Of a stretch of DNA of 64,000 bases, positions 24,480 to 33,297 are shown in pieces. Source of the DNA: Sphingomonas gellani. GTDB taxonomy: Bacteria > Pseudomonadota > Alphaproteobacteria > Sphingomonadales > Sphingomonadaceae. Numbering within the stretch: position 1 is the stretch's first letter; each line of letters starts with the position of its first letter. The stretch lies in NCBI RefSeq assembly GCF_900110035.1, contig NZ_FOCF01000002.1, forward strand, positions 62,001 through 126,000, given 5' to 3'. A model generated the notes under the pieces. The model had not been told where the DNA came from. It saw only the letters and a list, made by a program, of their open reading frames with translations, and did not search any database. The position numbers and the translations under genes were made by a program.

Positions 24480-27095
24480 TCAGTCCAGCCGCATCGCCTC
24501 CGCCGCCAGCGCCTCCGCCTCGATCAGCAGCGCATCCTCCGCCGCGCCGCCACCGGTCGCAACCTTCTCCCGACCGATCAGCGTCAGCACCGGCACGGCC
24601 AGCGGCGTGACGCGCGGCAGGTCGACATGGAGCATCGTGCCGGCCGCGCGGTCAAGCAGGTTGGCGAGTCGCCCGACATCGGTCATCCGCGCCCGCGCAT
24701 CGGCCCAGGCCGCCTGGAGCAGCAGGTGGCCGGGTTCGTACTTGCGCAGCACGTCATAGATCAGGTCGGTGGAGAACGTGACCTGCTTGCCTGACTTGCG
24801 CTTGCCGGGATGCTGCCGCTCGACCAGCCCGCCGATCACCGCCACCTCGCGGAACGCGCGCTTCAGCAGATGCGACCGTTCCACCCAGTCGACGAATTCA
24901 TGTTCCAGGATGTCGGCGGAAAACAGGCTGGCGGGGTCGGTGACCGGGTCCAGGCTGTAGGTCGCAATGGCGTAATCGTTCGCGACGAAGCCGAGCGGCC
25001 GCAGCCCCTGCGCCTCCATCCGCTTGGTCACCAACATGCCCAACGACTGGTGCGCGTTCCACCCTTCGAAGCTGTATGCGACCATGTAGTGCCGCCCTTC
25101 GCGAGGGAAGGTCTCCACCAGCAGCTGGCCGGGCTGGGGCAGGGCGGCGCGCCTGGCCTGAATTTCCAGCCATTCGCGCACATCGTCGGGAAAGCGGTGC
25201 CATTCCTGCGGGCTGGCGAGGAAGCGGCGGACCCGATCGGCCAGGTTGGTCGATAGGGGCATGCGGGAACCGCCATAGGTCGGGATGCGCGCCTCCCGCT
25301 TCGTGGCGCGGACGATCACGTCCTCCGTGTCGATCGACTCCACCTCCAGGCTGAGCCCGGCGAAGAAGAAGGTGTCGCCGTTGCTCAGGGAGGATGCGAA
25401 CCCTTCCTCCACCTTGCCCAGGCTGCGTCCGTTGCGGAAGCGGACGGTCAGCATCGTCGCCTCCACGATGATGCCCGCGTTCAGCCGGTGTTGCTGCACG
25501 AAGCGGGGATGGCTGACCCGCCACGTGCCGTCCGCTTCCTCGACCAGCCGCTTGAACCGGTCATAGGCGCGCAAGCTGTACCCGCCGTCGCGGATGAAGC
25601 CGAGCACGCGCTCGAACACGTCGTCGCTCAGCGCCGAATAGGGCAGGGCCGAGCGGATCTCGTCGAGCAGGTCCGAAGCGCGGAACGGCGCCGCGCAGGC
25701 ACACGCCATGACGTGCTGCGCCAGCACGTCTAGCGCGCCGGGGCGGAAGATGTCGGGGTCCAGCTCGCCCGCCTCGACCGCGTCGAGCGCCGCGCGGGCC
25801 TCCAGATATTCGAAGCGGTTGCCGGGCACCAGGATCGCCTCCGACGCCTCGTCCAGCCGGTGGTTGGCACGGCCGATCCGCTGCAACAGGCGCGACGATC
25901 CCTTCGGCGCACCCATCTGGATCACGCAATCGACATTGCCCCAGTCGACGCCCAGGTCGAGAGAAGCGGTGGCGACCAGCGCGCGCAGCCGCCCGGACGC
26001 CATCGCCGCCTCCACCTTGCGCCGGGCCTCCAGCGCCAGCGAGCCGTGATGGACGCCGATCGGCAGCCCCATCTCGTTCACCTTCCACAAATCCTGGAAG
26101 ATCAGTTCCGCCAGCGAGCGGGTGTTGCAGAAGACGATGGAGGTGTTGTGCGTCTCGATCTCCGCCATCACCTGCGCGGCGGCGTAGCGGCCCGAATGGC
26201 CTGACCACGGCACCCGGTCCTCCGGCAGCAGGATGGCGATGTCCGGGTCGGCGCCCGGCTCTCCGATGACAAGTCCGACCGCGTCGATATCGCCGTCCGG
26301 CGCCAGCCATGCGCGGTAGCCGTCCGCGTCCGCCACCGTCGCGGACAGCGCCACCCGCCGCATCGCCGGCGCGATCCGTTGCAGCCGCGCCATGCACAGC
26401 GACAACAGGTCGCCGCGCTTGCCGGTGGCGAAGGCATGCACTTCGTCCACCACGATCGTCTTCAGGCCGGCGAACATCGTCGCGCTGTCCGAATAGCTGA
26501 GCAGCAGCGACAGCGACTCGGGCGTGGTCAGCAGGATCTGCGGGGGGCGGACACGCTGGCGCGCCTTGCGATCGGACGGCGTGTCGCCGGTGCGGGTCTC
26601 GACGCGGATCTCCAGGCCCATCTCGTCGATCGGGGTGACCAGGTTGCGCTGGATGTCGACCGCCAGCGCCTTGAGCGGGGACACGTACAGCGTGTGCAGC
26701 CCGTGGGTGGGCGCTTCGATCAGGTCGGCCAAGGTCGGCAGGAACCCGGCCAGCGTCTTGCCCGCGCCGGTCGCGGCGACCAGCAGCGCGTGGCGGCTCA
26801 CGCGTCCTTCACGCAGCATGTCCAGCTGGTGCCGGCGCGGGTGCCAGCCCCGGCCGGCGAACCATTCGGCAAGCGGCGGGGGGAGTGTTTCCGAGCCAGG
26901 GTCTAGCTGCGGTTCAGGGTCGACTCGTCGGTCGTGCCCTCCTCGTACAGCCGCTTGGTCGCCGCCTCCGTCTCGCGGCGCTGACGATCGGATGTCTTGT
27001 TCTTCGACTTGGCCCAGATGATCGCCGCGAGCAGCACGAATGCGCCCACGAACACCACCGTCATCCAGATCGCGCCCGTCGCCATCGCTCATCTC
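24480..27095 (-). CDS. Ligase-associated DNA damage response DEXH helicase (Lhr-like)
   Basis: This is a superfamily 2 helicase that in many proteobacteria is encoded with an ATP-dependent DNA ligase and a beta-lactamase-fold exonuclease. Recognised motifs are ATGAGKT (Walker A), VSPLKALAVD, TTPESLSLLLS, DEVHAF (DEVH box), ALSATVAD, FCNTRSLAELIFQ, ATASLDLGVDWG and QRIGRANHR. A long Lhr-type C-terminal region follows. Family homology begins about 26900 (LPPPLAEWFAGRGW), giving roughly 808 residues, the usual length. No ATG, GTG or TTG lies close to that point in this frame. The nearest upstream ATG (27095) adds about 64 non-conserved residues overlapping a small gene, so the 5' end is uncertain. 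Confidence 0.85.
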   Translation of the reverse strand, partial: EMSDGDGRDLDDGGVRGRIRAARGDHLGQVEEQDIRSSAPRDGGGDQAAVRGGHDRRVDPEPQLDPGSETLPPPLAEWFAGRGWHPRRHQLDMLREGRVSRHALLVAATGAGKTLAGFLPTLADLIEAPTHGLHTLYVSPLKALAVDIQRNLVTPIDEMGLEIRVETRTGDTPSDRKARQRVRPPQILLTTPESLSLLLSYSDSATMFAGLKTIVVDEVHAFATGKRGDLLSLCMARLQRIAPAMRRVALSATVADADGYRAWLAPDGDIDAVGLVIGEPGADPDIAILLPEDRVPWSGHSGRYAAAQVMAEIETHNTSIVFCNTRSLAELIFQDLWKVNEMGLPIGVHHGSLALEARRKVEAAMASGRLRALVATASLDLGVDWGNVDCVIQMGAPKGSSRLLQRIGRANHRLDEASEAILVPGNRFEYLEARAALDAVEAGELDPDIFRPGALDVLAQHVMACACAAPFRASDLLDEIRSALPYSALSDDVFERVLGFIRDGGYSLRAYDRFKRLVEEADGTWRVSHPRFVQQHRLNAGIIVEATMLTVRFRNGRSLGKVEEGFASSLSNGDTFFFAGLSLEVESIDTEDVIVRATKREARIPTYGGSRMPLSTNLADRVRRFLASPQEWHRFPDDVREWLEIQARRAALPQPGQLLVETFPREGRHYMVAYSFEGWNAHQSLGMLVTKRMEAQGLRPLGFVANDYAIATYSLDPVTDPASLFSADILEHEFVDWVERSHLLKRAFREVAVIGGLVERQHPGKRKSGKQVTFSTDLIYDVLRKYEPGHLLLQAAWADARARMTDVGRLANLLDRAAGTMLHVDLPRVTPLAVPVLTLIGREKVATGGGAAEDALLIEAEALAAEAMRLD
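26903..27085 (-). CDS. Small single-helix membrane protein of unknown function
   Basis: This 60-residue protein begins with a hydrophobic helix (MATGAIWMTVVFVGAFVLLAAIIWA). A charged tail rich in Lys, Arg, Glu and Thr ends in NRS. Third-position GC in this frame is high, so it reads like a real gene rather than a shadow. Its stop lies just where homology of the DEXH helicase begins in another frame, suggesting translational coupling of the two. It is divergent from the exonuclease. The function is unknown. Confidence 0.6.
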   Translation of the reverse strand: MATGAIWMTVVFVGAFVLLAAIIWAKSKNKTSDRQRRETEAATKRLYEEGTTDESTLNRS

Positions 27096-27177
27096 CGCAT
27101 CACCGTACACGTCGTCCAACGATCCCGCGATCCGTTTCGATCCCGGCACCGCACCGCCGTTCGCGCGTAGTACAGCC

Positions 27178-28176
27178 ATGGCACGATTGGGCGACTGGCT
27201 GGAACCGCATCCACACGGCATCTATGTCCGGCCGGCGGACGCGTGGATCGACCCCTCGCAACCCGTGCCGCGCGCGCTGGTCACGCATGGCCATGCCGAT
27301 CACGCGCGCGGTGGCCATGGCGCGGTCTGGGCTACGCCGGAAACGCTTGCCATCATGAACTGCCGCTACGGCCAACAGGCCGGGCACCCGGTCGGCTATG
27401 GCGACAGCATGCGGATGGGGGAGGTCGAGATCGGCTTCGTTCCCGCCGGACATGTGCTTGGCTCCGCACAGATCGTGCTCGATCATCGCGGAGAGCGCGT
27501 GGTGGTGTCCGGCGACTATAAGCGGCGGCCCGATCCGACCTGCGCGCCGTTCGAGCCGGTGGCCTGCGACATCTTCGTGACGGAGGCGACATTCGCACTG
27601 CCCGTGTTCCGCCACCCGGACACTGGTGACGAGATCGACAAGCTGGTGGAGCGGCTGCGCACCAACCCGGATCGATGCGTGCTGGTCGGTGCCTATGCGC
27701 TGGGCAAGGCGCAACGCGTCATCGCGGAACTGCGCGTGCGCGGACATGAAGCGCCGATCTTCCTGCACGGAGCGTTGCAGCGCCTGTGCGACCTGTATGT
27801 CGAGCACGGGGTGGACCTGGGCGAGCTGCGCCCGGTGGCGGACGCCGCGAAGGCGGACATGGCGGGACATGTGGTGATGTGCCCGCCGGGTGCGCTCAAC
27901 GATCGCTGGTCGCGGCGGCTGCCCGATCCGATCACGGCGATGGCATCGGGGTGGATGCGGGTGCGTCAGCGTGCGCGGCAGAAGAACGTCGAACTGCCGC
28001 TGATCCTGTCCGACCACGCGGACTGGGACGAACTGACCGATACCCTGGCGGAGATCGCGCCGAAGGAGGTGTGGGTGACCCATGGCCGGGAGGAGGCGCT
28101 GGTCCATTGGTGCATGACCCGCCAGATCAAGGCGCGCGCGCTGGCGCTGGTCGGGTTCGAGGATGAGGACGACTGA
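27178..28176 (+). CDS. Ligase-associated DNA damage response exonuclease (metallo-beta-lactamase fold)
   Basis: This 332-residue nuclease of the metallo-beta-lactamase/beta-CASP type, related to SNM1, has the metal-binding motif HGHADH (residues 37-42). Further conserved parts are GHVLGSAQI, VVSGDYKRRPDPTCAPFEP and, near the end, LILSDHADWDELTDTL, followed by VWVTHGREEAL. These match the exonuclease encoded in the ligase/helicase/exonuclease DNA repair set. The helicase lies divergently upstream, beyond a small membrane protein gene. The ATP-dependent ligase and the PdeM phosphoesterase usually found in the set are not in this window. The start places MARLGDW at the N-terminus, as in relatives. 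Confidence 0.92.
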   Translation: MARLGDWLEPHPHGIYVRPADAWIDPSQPVPRALVTHGHADHARGGHGAVWATPETLAIMNCRYGQQAGHPVGYGDSMRMGEVEIGFVPAGHVLGSAQIVLDHRGERVVVSGDYKRRPDPTCAPFEPVACDIFVTEATFALPVFRHPDTGDEIDKLVERLRTNPDRCVLVGAYALGKAQRVIAELRVRGHEAPIFLHGALQRLCDLYVEHGVDLGELRPVADAAKADMAGHVVMCPPGALNDRWSRRLPDPITAMASGWMRVRQRARQKNVELPLILSDHADWDELTDTLAEIAPKEVWVTHGREEALVHWCMTRQIKARALALVGFEDEDD

Positions 28177-28190
28177 CCCGTTGAACTTCC

Positions 28191-28235
28191 GGCGGCGATG
28201 ATGTTGATTATTGATCGGCGATAATCGTCGCCGCC
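28191..28235. terminator. Hairpin after the exonuclease gene
   Basis: Arms GGCGGCGATGAT (28191-28202) and ATCGTCGCCGCC (28224-28235) pair at 11 of 12 positions around a 21-base AT-rich loop. They begin 14 bases after the stop and are followed by ATTAAT rather than a T-run. It could end transcription or serve as an operator for the GAF gene downstream. Confidence 0.4.
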
Positions 28236-28301
28236 ATTAATCCATGTGGGAGCGTGGATCGGCGTGCCGTGCAGTCGGGGAGTCGGGTACAGGGGGCATC
28301 G

Positions 28302-28793
28302 ATGGACGATCGGAACGAGGCGGCACGGCTGGCGGCGCTGAACAGTTACGGCGTGCTGGATACGCCGAACGAGATCGCGTTCGATCTGCTGGTTCGGGAA
28401 GCGGCGCGGTGCATGCGTGCGCCGATCGCGTTGATCTCCCTGGTCGACCAGCACCGGCAATGGTTCAAGGCGCGGATCGGCCTGTCCCCACAGGAACTGC
28501 CCCGCTCCATCTCGTTCTGCACCCACGCCATCCGCGGCCGCGACGTGATGGTGGTCGAGGATGCGTCGCGTGATGAGCGGTTCGCGGAGAACCCGCTGGT
28601 GGTCGGGGAGCCGGGCATCCGCTTCTATGCAGGTGCGCCGCTGACCACCGGCGACGGCAAGCGCATCGGCACGCTGTGCGTGATCGATACGGCGGCACGG
28701 CGCACGCCCAGCGATGCGGAAAAGGCGCTGCTGCGTGAACTCGCCGAACGCACCGTATCGGCGTTCGAGAAGCGACGCGAACAAACTGAATAG
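28302..28793 (+). CDS. Stand-alone GAF domain protein
   Basis: This 163-residue cytoplasmic protein is almost entirely one GAF domain, a fold that binds small ligands such as nucleotides or tetrapyrroles. It starts MDDRNEAARLAALNSYGVLDTPNE, the segment that commonly precedes GAF domains in sensor kinases and cyclases. ALISLVDQHRQWFKARIG, SFCTHAIRG and FYAGAPLTTGDGKRIGTLCVID follow. No output domain is attached, so it may act as a sensor by binding a partner protein. The start follows AGGGGG eight bases upstream. Neighbours give no hint of its ligand. Confidence 0.85.
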   Translation: MDDRNEAARLAALNSYGVLDTPNEIAFDLLVREAARCMRAPIALISLVDQHRQWFKARIGLSPQELPRSISFCTHAIRGRDVMVVEDASRDERFAENPLVVGEPGIRFYAGAPLTTGDGKRIGTLCVIDTAARRTPSDAEKALLRELAERTVSAFEKRREQTE

Positions 28794-28843
28794 CCGGGCG
28801 CGCCGCCGAAGGGTGACGGCGCCCAGCCGTTGGAACGCGATCG

Positions 28844-29686
28844 TCAGCGCGGCGCCTTGCTCACCACCGCGCGCTGCCACACCCGCACATAGTCGACCTC
28901 GAACCGTTGCGGCAGGGCGGCATCGTCGATGCCCTTCGACCCCGCCCAGTCGCCGCCGACCGCCAGGTTCAGGATCATGTGGAACGGCCGATCGAACGGC
29001 CATGCCCCACGACCGCCCGGCTGGTCGTTGCGCACCCGCATATAGGCGTGATCGTCCACCCCGATCGTGATCGCATCAGGTTGCCAGTCCAGCTGATACC
29101 GGTGGAACGCCGAGCAACTCGACGGCAGCGCCAGGCTGGCGCCGCGTTGCGTGCCCTTGCTGTGTGTGAACAAGGCGGTGTGCAGCGTCGCATGGACGAC
29201 CTGGGGCTGCGATCCGACATGCTCCATGATGTCGATCTCGCCGCCATCGGGCCATTTGCCGCTGTCGGGCAGCATCCAGATGGCGGGCCAGGTGCCGCGT
29301 GTGCAGGGCAGCTTCGCGCGCACCTCGTAAAAGCCATAGGTCCAGCTGGCGGGGCCAAGCGTCATGATCTTCGCCGAAGTATAGGTTTGGCCGCCCCAGT
29401 CGGCCGCGCCCGGCAGGCGTTCGTGACGCGCCTCGATCACCAGCCGCCCGTTCTCCAGCCTGAGGTTCTGTGGGCGATCGACCGCGTAATATTGCTGTTC
29501 GTGATTGTACCAGCCGTCCTTGTTCCGCTCCGCGTCATAGCGCCACTTCTTGGGGTCTAGCCGGGGGCCGGAGAACTCATCGGACCAGACCAGCCGGGCG
29601 TCGGCAGGGCGGCGCATCGCCTCATTGATGCGATGGTCGCTCGCGCCCAGTTGAAGCAGCGCCAGCAGGGCGAGTGCGCCGCTCAT
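28844..29686 (-). CDS. Secreted glycoside hydrolase family 16 (beta-1,3-glucanase-like)
   Basis: This 280-residue enzyme has a short signal peptide (MSGALALLALLQLGA) and a GH16 jelly-roll domain. The catalytic motif GEIDIMEH holds Glu150 (nucleophile) and Glu155 (acid/base). WSDEFSGPRLDPKKW, YGFYEVRAKLP and GTWPAIWMLP are typical of laminarinase-like members that cut beta-1,3- or beta-1,3-1,4-glucans. Its ATG overlaps the rpoN stop by four bases, an unusual partner for rpoN. Exact substrate cannot be decided from sequence alone. Confidence 0.92.
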   Translation of the reverse strand: MSGALALLALLQLGASDHRINEAMRRPADARLVWSDEFSGPRLDPKKWRYDAERNKDGWYNHEQQYYAVDRPQNLRLENGRLVIEARHERLPGAADWGGQTYTSAKIMTLGPASWTYGFYEVRAKLPCTRGTWPAIWMLPDSGKWPDGGEIDIMEHVGSQPQVVHATLHTALFTHSKGTQRGASLALPSSCSAFHRYQLDWQPDAITIGVDDHAYMRVRNDQPGGRGAWPFDRPFHMILNLAVGGDWAGSKGIDDAALPQRFEVDYVRVWQRAVVSKAPR

Positions 29687-31191
29687 GCGCCCAGCACCTT
29701 GGCCCGGCGGCGCTGGACCGAACTGCCGATCCCCATCGCCTCGCGATATTTGGCGACGGTGCGGCGCGCGATGTCGAAGCCCTGTTTCTGCAACAGCTCG
29801 ACCAGGGTGTCGTCCGACAGGATCTTCGCTCCCTCTCCCGCGATAAGCTGGCGGATCGCGTTCCGGACCGCCTCCGCCGATACCGCCTCGCCGCCGTCCG
29901 CCGCCTGGATGGCGGAGGTGAAGAAGTATTTCAGCTCGAACAGCCCACGCGCGCAGGACAGATATTTGTTGCTGGTGACGCGGCTGACGGTGGATTCATG
30001 CATCTCTATCGCCTCCGCGACGCGCGCCAGGGTCAGCGGGCGCAGATGCGCCACCCCCTTCAGGAAGAACGCCTCCTGCTGTTTCACGATTTCGGTCGCG
30101 ACCTTGATGATGGTGCGTTGGCGCTGATCCAGCGCCTTGACCAGCCAGTTGGCGGAGGCGAGCGCATCCGACACCCACGCCTTCGACGCCTTGTCCTGCG
30201 GCCCCGATTGCAGCTCGTGCAGGTAGTGGCGATTGACCAGCACGCGCGGCAGGGTGGCGGCGTTGATCTCGATCGCCCAACCCGCCTTGGTCCGCGCGAC
30301 GAACAGGTCCGGCGTCACCGACTGGATCGGCTCCCCACCGAAACGACAGCCGGGCTTGGGATCGTAGTTCCTGAGTTCGCGGATCATGTCGGCCATGTCC
30401 TCGTCATCGACGCCGCACATGCGTTTCAGCCGGGGCAATTCTCCTCGACCGAGCAGGTCCAGGTTGTCGAGCAGACGGGCCATGCACGGGTCGTAACGAT
30501 CCGCCTCCCGCGCCTGGAGCGCCAGGCATTCGCCCAGGTCGCGGGCGCCGACGCCGGTGGGATCGAACGTCTGGATGGTGGCGAGGACGGCCTCCACACG
30601 CGCCTTCGCCACGCCCAGCCGCATCGCGACGTCGAGCAGGTCGGCGCGCAGATACCCGGCCTCGTCGATCTGGTCGATCAGATGCTGGGCGATGAACAGG
30701 TCGGCCGCATCGAACGCCGTGCCCGCCTGGGCGAGCAGGTGATCGGTCAGCCCGGTCTCGCCGCCGGCCAGCGCATCCAGGTCGGGGCCGTCCTCCCCGC
30801 CCGAGCCCCCTGCGATGCCGTTCAGCCCCAGAGAGCCGTCGAACCCGCCGCCGCCATCGGCGACGCTGTCCTGTTGATGGCTTTCCGTCGCATAGTCGAC
30901 GTCCATGCCCGGCTCATGCGGGTCACCGCCGACCGGTCCGTCGCCGGACACCAGGCTGTCGACCTCCACTCGCGCTTCCGGCTGTTCGGGCTGGGCGGGA
31001 CGGCTGCCCTCCTCGTCACCGCTCAGCGTGGTGCGGGGGGCGTCGAGAAGGGGGTTCTTCTCGATCTCCTCGGCGACGAACGCCTCGATCTCCAGGTTCG
31101 ACAGCGCCAGCAGCTTGATCGCCTGCTGCAACTGGGGCGTCATCACCAGCGACTGGGACTGGCGTATGTCGAGCCGCGGGGCGAGGCTCAC
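29683..31191 (-). CDS. rpoN: RNA polymerase sigma-54 factor RpoN
   Basis: This 502-residue factor directs RNA polymerase to -24/-12 promoters and needs AAA+ activators. The N-terminal activator-interacting region has LDIRQSQSLVMTPQLQQAIKLLALSN. A long acidic Gly/Asp-rich linker follows, then the core-binding region and the DNA-binding part with STVSRVTSNKYLSCARG, and the RpoN box ARRTVAKYRE near the C-terminus. Translation starts at a GTG (31191). It follows lptB, as is common in proteobacteria. Downstream the usual hpf/ptsN genes are replaced by a GH16 glucanase overlapping by four bases. Confidence 0.97.
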   Translation of the reverse strand: MSLAPRLDIRQSQSLVMTPQLQQAIKLLALSNLEIEAFVAEEIEKNPLLDAPRTTLSGDEEGSRPAQPEQPEARVEVDSLVSGDGPVGGDPHEPGMDVDYATESHQQDSVADGGGGFDGSLGLNGIAGGSGGEDGPDLDALAGGETGLTDHLLAQAGTAFDAADLFIAQHLIDQIDEAGYLRADLLDVAMRLGVAKARVEAVLATIQTFDPTGVGARDLGECLALQAREADRYDPCMARLLDNLDLLGRGELPRLKRMCGVDDEDMADMIRELRNYDPKPGCRFGGEPIQSVTPDLFVARTKAGWAIEINAATLPRVLVNRHYLHELQSGPQDKASKAWVSDALASANWLVKALDQRQRTIIKVATEIVKQQEAFFLKGVAHLRPLTLARVAEAIEMHESTVSRVTSNKYLSCARGLFELKYFFTSAIQAADGGEAVSAEAVRNAIRQLIAGEGAKILSDDTLVELLQKQGFDIARRTVAKYREAMGIGSSVQRRRAKVLGA

Positions 31192-31239
31192 CGGGCGGGC
31201 TCCCGTCGCCCAAACGAGGGGAGGGGAGCGCGCATGCGA

Positions 31240-32028
31240 TTACAGCGAAAAGCCCTCGCCCAGGTACAGGCGGCGGACGTTCGCGTCCGCGACCAGTTCC
31301 TCCGGCGATCCGGTGAACAGCACGCGACCGTCATAGATGATGTAGGCGCGGTCGACGATGTCCAGCGTTTCGCGGACATTGTGGTCGGTGATCAGCACGC
31401 CGATGTCGCGGCGCTTCAGGTCCTTCACCAAGTCGCGAATGTCGGCGATGGAGATGGGATCGATGCCCGCGAACGGCTCATCCAGCAGCATGATGGTCGG
31501 ATCCGCCGCCAGCGCGCGCGCGATCTCCGCCCGGCGCCGCTCGCCGCCCGACAGCGCCATGGCGGGCGATGCGCGCAGGCGGGTCAGGCCGAATTCGTCG
31601 AGCAGCCGTTCCAGCTTCTCCGCTCGCTTCGCCTTGTCCGGCTCCGACAGTTCGAGCACTGTCAGGATGTTCTTCTCGATGGTAAGCCCGCGGAAGATGC
31701 TGGTTTCCTGCGGCAGATAGCCCAGGCCCAGCACCGCGCGGCGGTACATGGGCAGGCCGGTGATATCCTCGTTGTCCAGCAGGATGCGGCCCGAATCGGG
31801 CTTTACCAGCCCCATGACCGAGTAAAAGCTGGTCGTCTTGCCCGCGCCGTTCGGGCCGAGCAGCCCCACCACCTCGCCGCGCGCCACCGACATCGACACG
31901 TCGGTCAGCACGGTGCGCTTGTCATAGGATTTGGCGATGGACACGACCTGCAACCCGCGAGTTACGGGTGGCTCCGGCTGCGGTTCGTGCGACTCCGCGC
32001 GGTCCAGGGTCGGGGTCATGGCATCCAT
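31240..32028 (-). CDS. lptB: Lipopolysaccharide export ABC ATPase LptB
   Basis: The 262-residue ATPase powers extraction of lipopolysaccharide from the inner membrane with LptFG and passes it along LptC-LptA. Walker A is GPNGAGKTT, the Q-loop is in GYLPQETSIFRGLT, the signature is LSGGERRR, Walker B is IMLLDEPFAGID, and the switch His is in ITDHNVRETL. An N-terminal tail of about 25 residues precedes the usual start; the ATG at 32028 has GAGG ten bases upstream, and 32019 is possible. The gene lies between lptA and rpoN as in many proteobacteria. Confidence 0.97.
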   Translation of the reverse strand: MDAMTPTLDRAESHEPQPEPPVTRGLQVVSIAKSYDKRTVLTDVSMSVARGEVVGLLGPNGAGKTTSFYSVMGLVKPDSGRILLDNEDITGLPMYRRAVLGLGYLPQETSIFRGLTIEKNILTVLELSEPDKAKRAEKLERLLDEFGLTRLRASPAMALSGGERRRAEIARALAADPTIMLLDEPFAGIDPISIADIRDLVKDLKRRDIGVLITDHNVRETLDIVDRAYIIYDGRVLFTGSPEELVADANVRRLYLGEGFSL

Positions 32029-32119
32029 CGCCTTGCTGCCTCGCAGAGAATGTTTGGCGAATCGTTAGCCGATCGGCGGCTGGCAGGAAACCTGCATGAC
32101 GCAGGCACCGCCGATCCGA

Positions 32120-32653
32120 TCAGTTGCGCTTGGGAACGGAGAAGGTGCCCGTGACCCTCCCGCCCGGCGCGGTGGAGGTCGCGCCGCCGCCTGCGCTCCC
32201 GCCGCCCGCCACCGACGATCCGTCAATAACCGCGCGACCGGTATCCAGGTTGATGGTCAGCCGCGATCCGTTGACGGTGTTGCCCTGCTGCGTCAGCCGC
32301 ACCCCGCCCAGCATCGTGATGACGCGACGGTTGAGGTCATAGATGCCGTATTGCCCGCGCGCGGTCTGATCCGGCCGGGTGACGACCACATTGCCGCTGG
32401 CATCCAAGCGCGAGATCTGCGGGCTGCCGTCCGCGATCTGGCCGGTGTAGGTGACCGTCATGCGTGCCGCATCAAGGGTCATCTCCGCCTGGCGGACGGA
32501 CACGCCGCCGGTGAAGATGGCGCGATTGGCCTTGTCCTGCAACTCGACATGGTCGGCGCTCAGGTTGATCGGTGCGTCCGAATTGTGGCGCGACTGGCCA
32601 TCGGCCGCCGAAGCCAGCGCGGCGATAAGGACGATCAAGGGCAAGGAACGCAT
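32120..32653 (-). CDS. lptA: Periplasmic lipopolysaccharide bridge protein LptA
   Basis: This 177-residue periplasmic protein has a signal peptide (MRSLPLIVLIAALASAADG) and an OstA/LptA beta-jellyroll (INLSADHVELQDKANRAIFTGGVSVRQAEMTL and later repeats GQYGIYDLNRRVITMLGGVRL). It forms the bridge that carries lipopolysaccharide across the periplasm. A Gly/Ser/Ala-rich C-terminal tail ends KRN. It starts five bases after the lptC stop; a GTG one codon earlier is also possible. Confidence 0.93.
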   Translation of the reverse strand: MRSLPLIVLIAALASAADGQSRHNSDAPINLSADHVELQDKANRAIFTGGVSVRQAEMTLDAARMTVTYTGQIADGSPQISRLDASGNVVVTRPDQTARGQYGIYDLNRRVITMLGGVRLTQQGNTVNGSRLTINLDTGRAVIDGSSVAGGGSAGGGATSTAPGGRVTGTFSVPKRN

Positions 32654-32658
32654 CACGG

Positions 32659-33297
32659 CTATTTCGCCTTGCCGGGTACGATCCGCAAGTGGACATTTCC
32701 GTCCAGCTTCACGACGCGGCTTTCGAGGTCCGCGTGCATCCTGTTGGCGCTGAACGGTCCCTGTGGCCCGGCACCCTGCACAGGACCGGTGCTTTCCAGC
32801 GTCCTGTCCTTCAGGTTCACCACGGCGCCGTTGGTGTCGAGCCGGTATCCGTCTGCCGCGCGGAACGCGACCGGGCTGTTCACGGTCATCTGTTCCGTGT
32901 CCATGTCGTAGCGTGCGGTCGCCGCCTGTATGCGCGCCGGGCCGTCGGGCAGTTGAAGGGTCGCGAACAGCTTGTTGATCTCCACGATCGGCTGCGCGGA
33001 CGTATGCTGTACGGCGGACCCGGCGTTGAGGGTGAACGCCTGCCCCTTGGAATCCTGGCCGCGATACTGCGCCGCCTCGATCTTCAACCGCTCCTTGGCG
33101 ACGTCGACCTTGTTCTTGTCGAGCAGGAACGACACGTCGCCCGCATTGCTGAGCGGCGCCATGACCAGGAACGCCGCGAGCACGCCGATGCCGATCGGCA
33201 GCCCGACCCGCAGCACGCCGATCACCTTGTCGTGCGAACTGCCGGGCAGTGCCCGGCGTTCGCGCCGGGTGCGGGCGATCGTGGCGGGATCAGGCAT
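32659..33297 (-). CDS. lptC: Lipopolysaccharide export protein LptC
   Basis: This 212-residue bitopic protein hands lipopolysaccharide from LptBFG to LptA. A basic cytoplasmic N-terminus is followed by one helix (VGLPIGIGVLAAFLVMAPL) and a periplasmic jellyroll with LKIEAAQYRGQDSKGQAFTL and DGYRLDTNGAVVNLKDRTLESTGPVQG, which are typical of alphaproteobacterial LptC. Its start overlaps the ribonuclease D-like gene by eight bases and its end lies five bases before lptA, showing one operon. Confidence 0.92.
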   Translation of the reverse strand: MPDPATIARTRRERRALPGSSHDKVIGVLRVGLPIGIGVLAAFLVMAPLSNAGDVSFLLDKNKVDVAKERLKIEAAQYRGQDSKGQAFTLNAGSAVQHTSAQPIVEINKLFATLQLPDGPARIQAATARYDMDTEQMTVNSPVAFRAADGYRLDTNGAVVNLKDRTLESTGPVQGAGPQGPFSANRMHADLESRVVKLDGNVHLRIVPGKAK

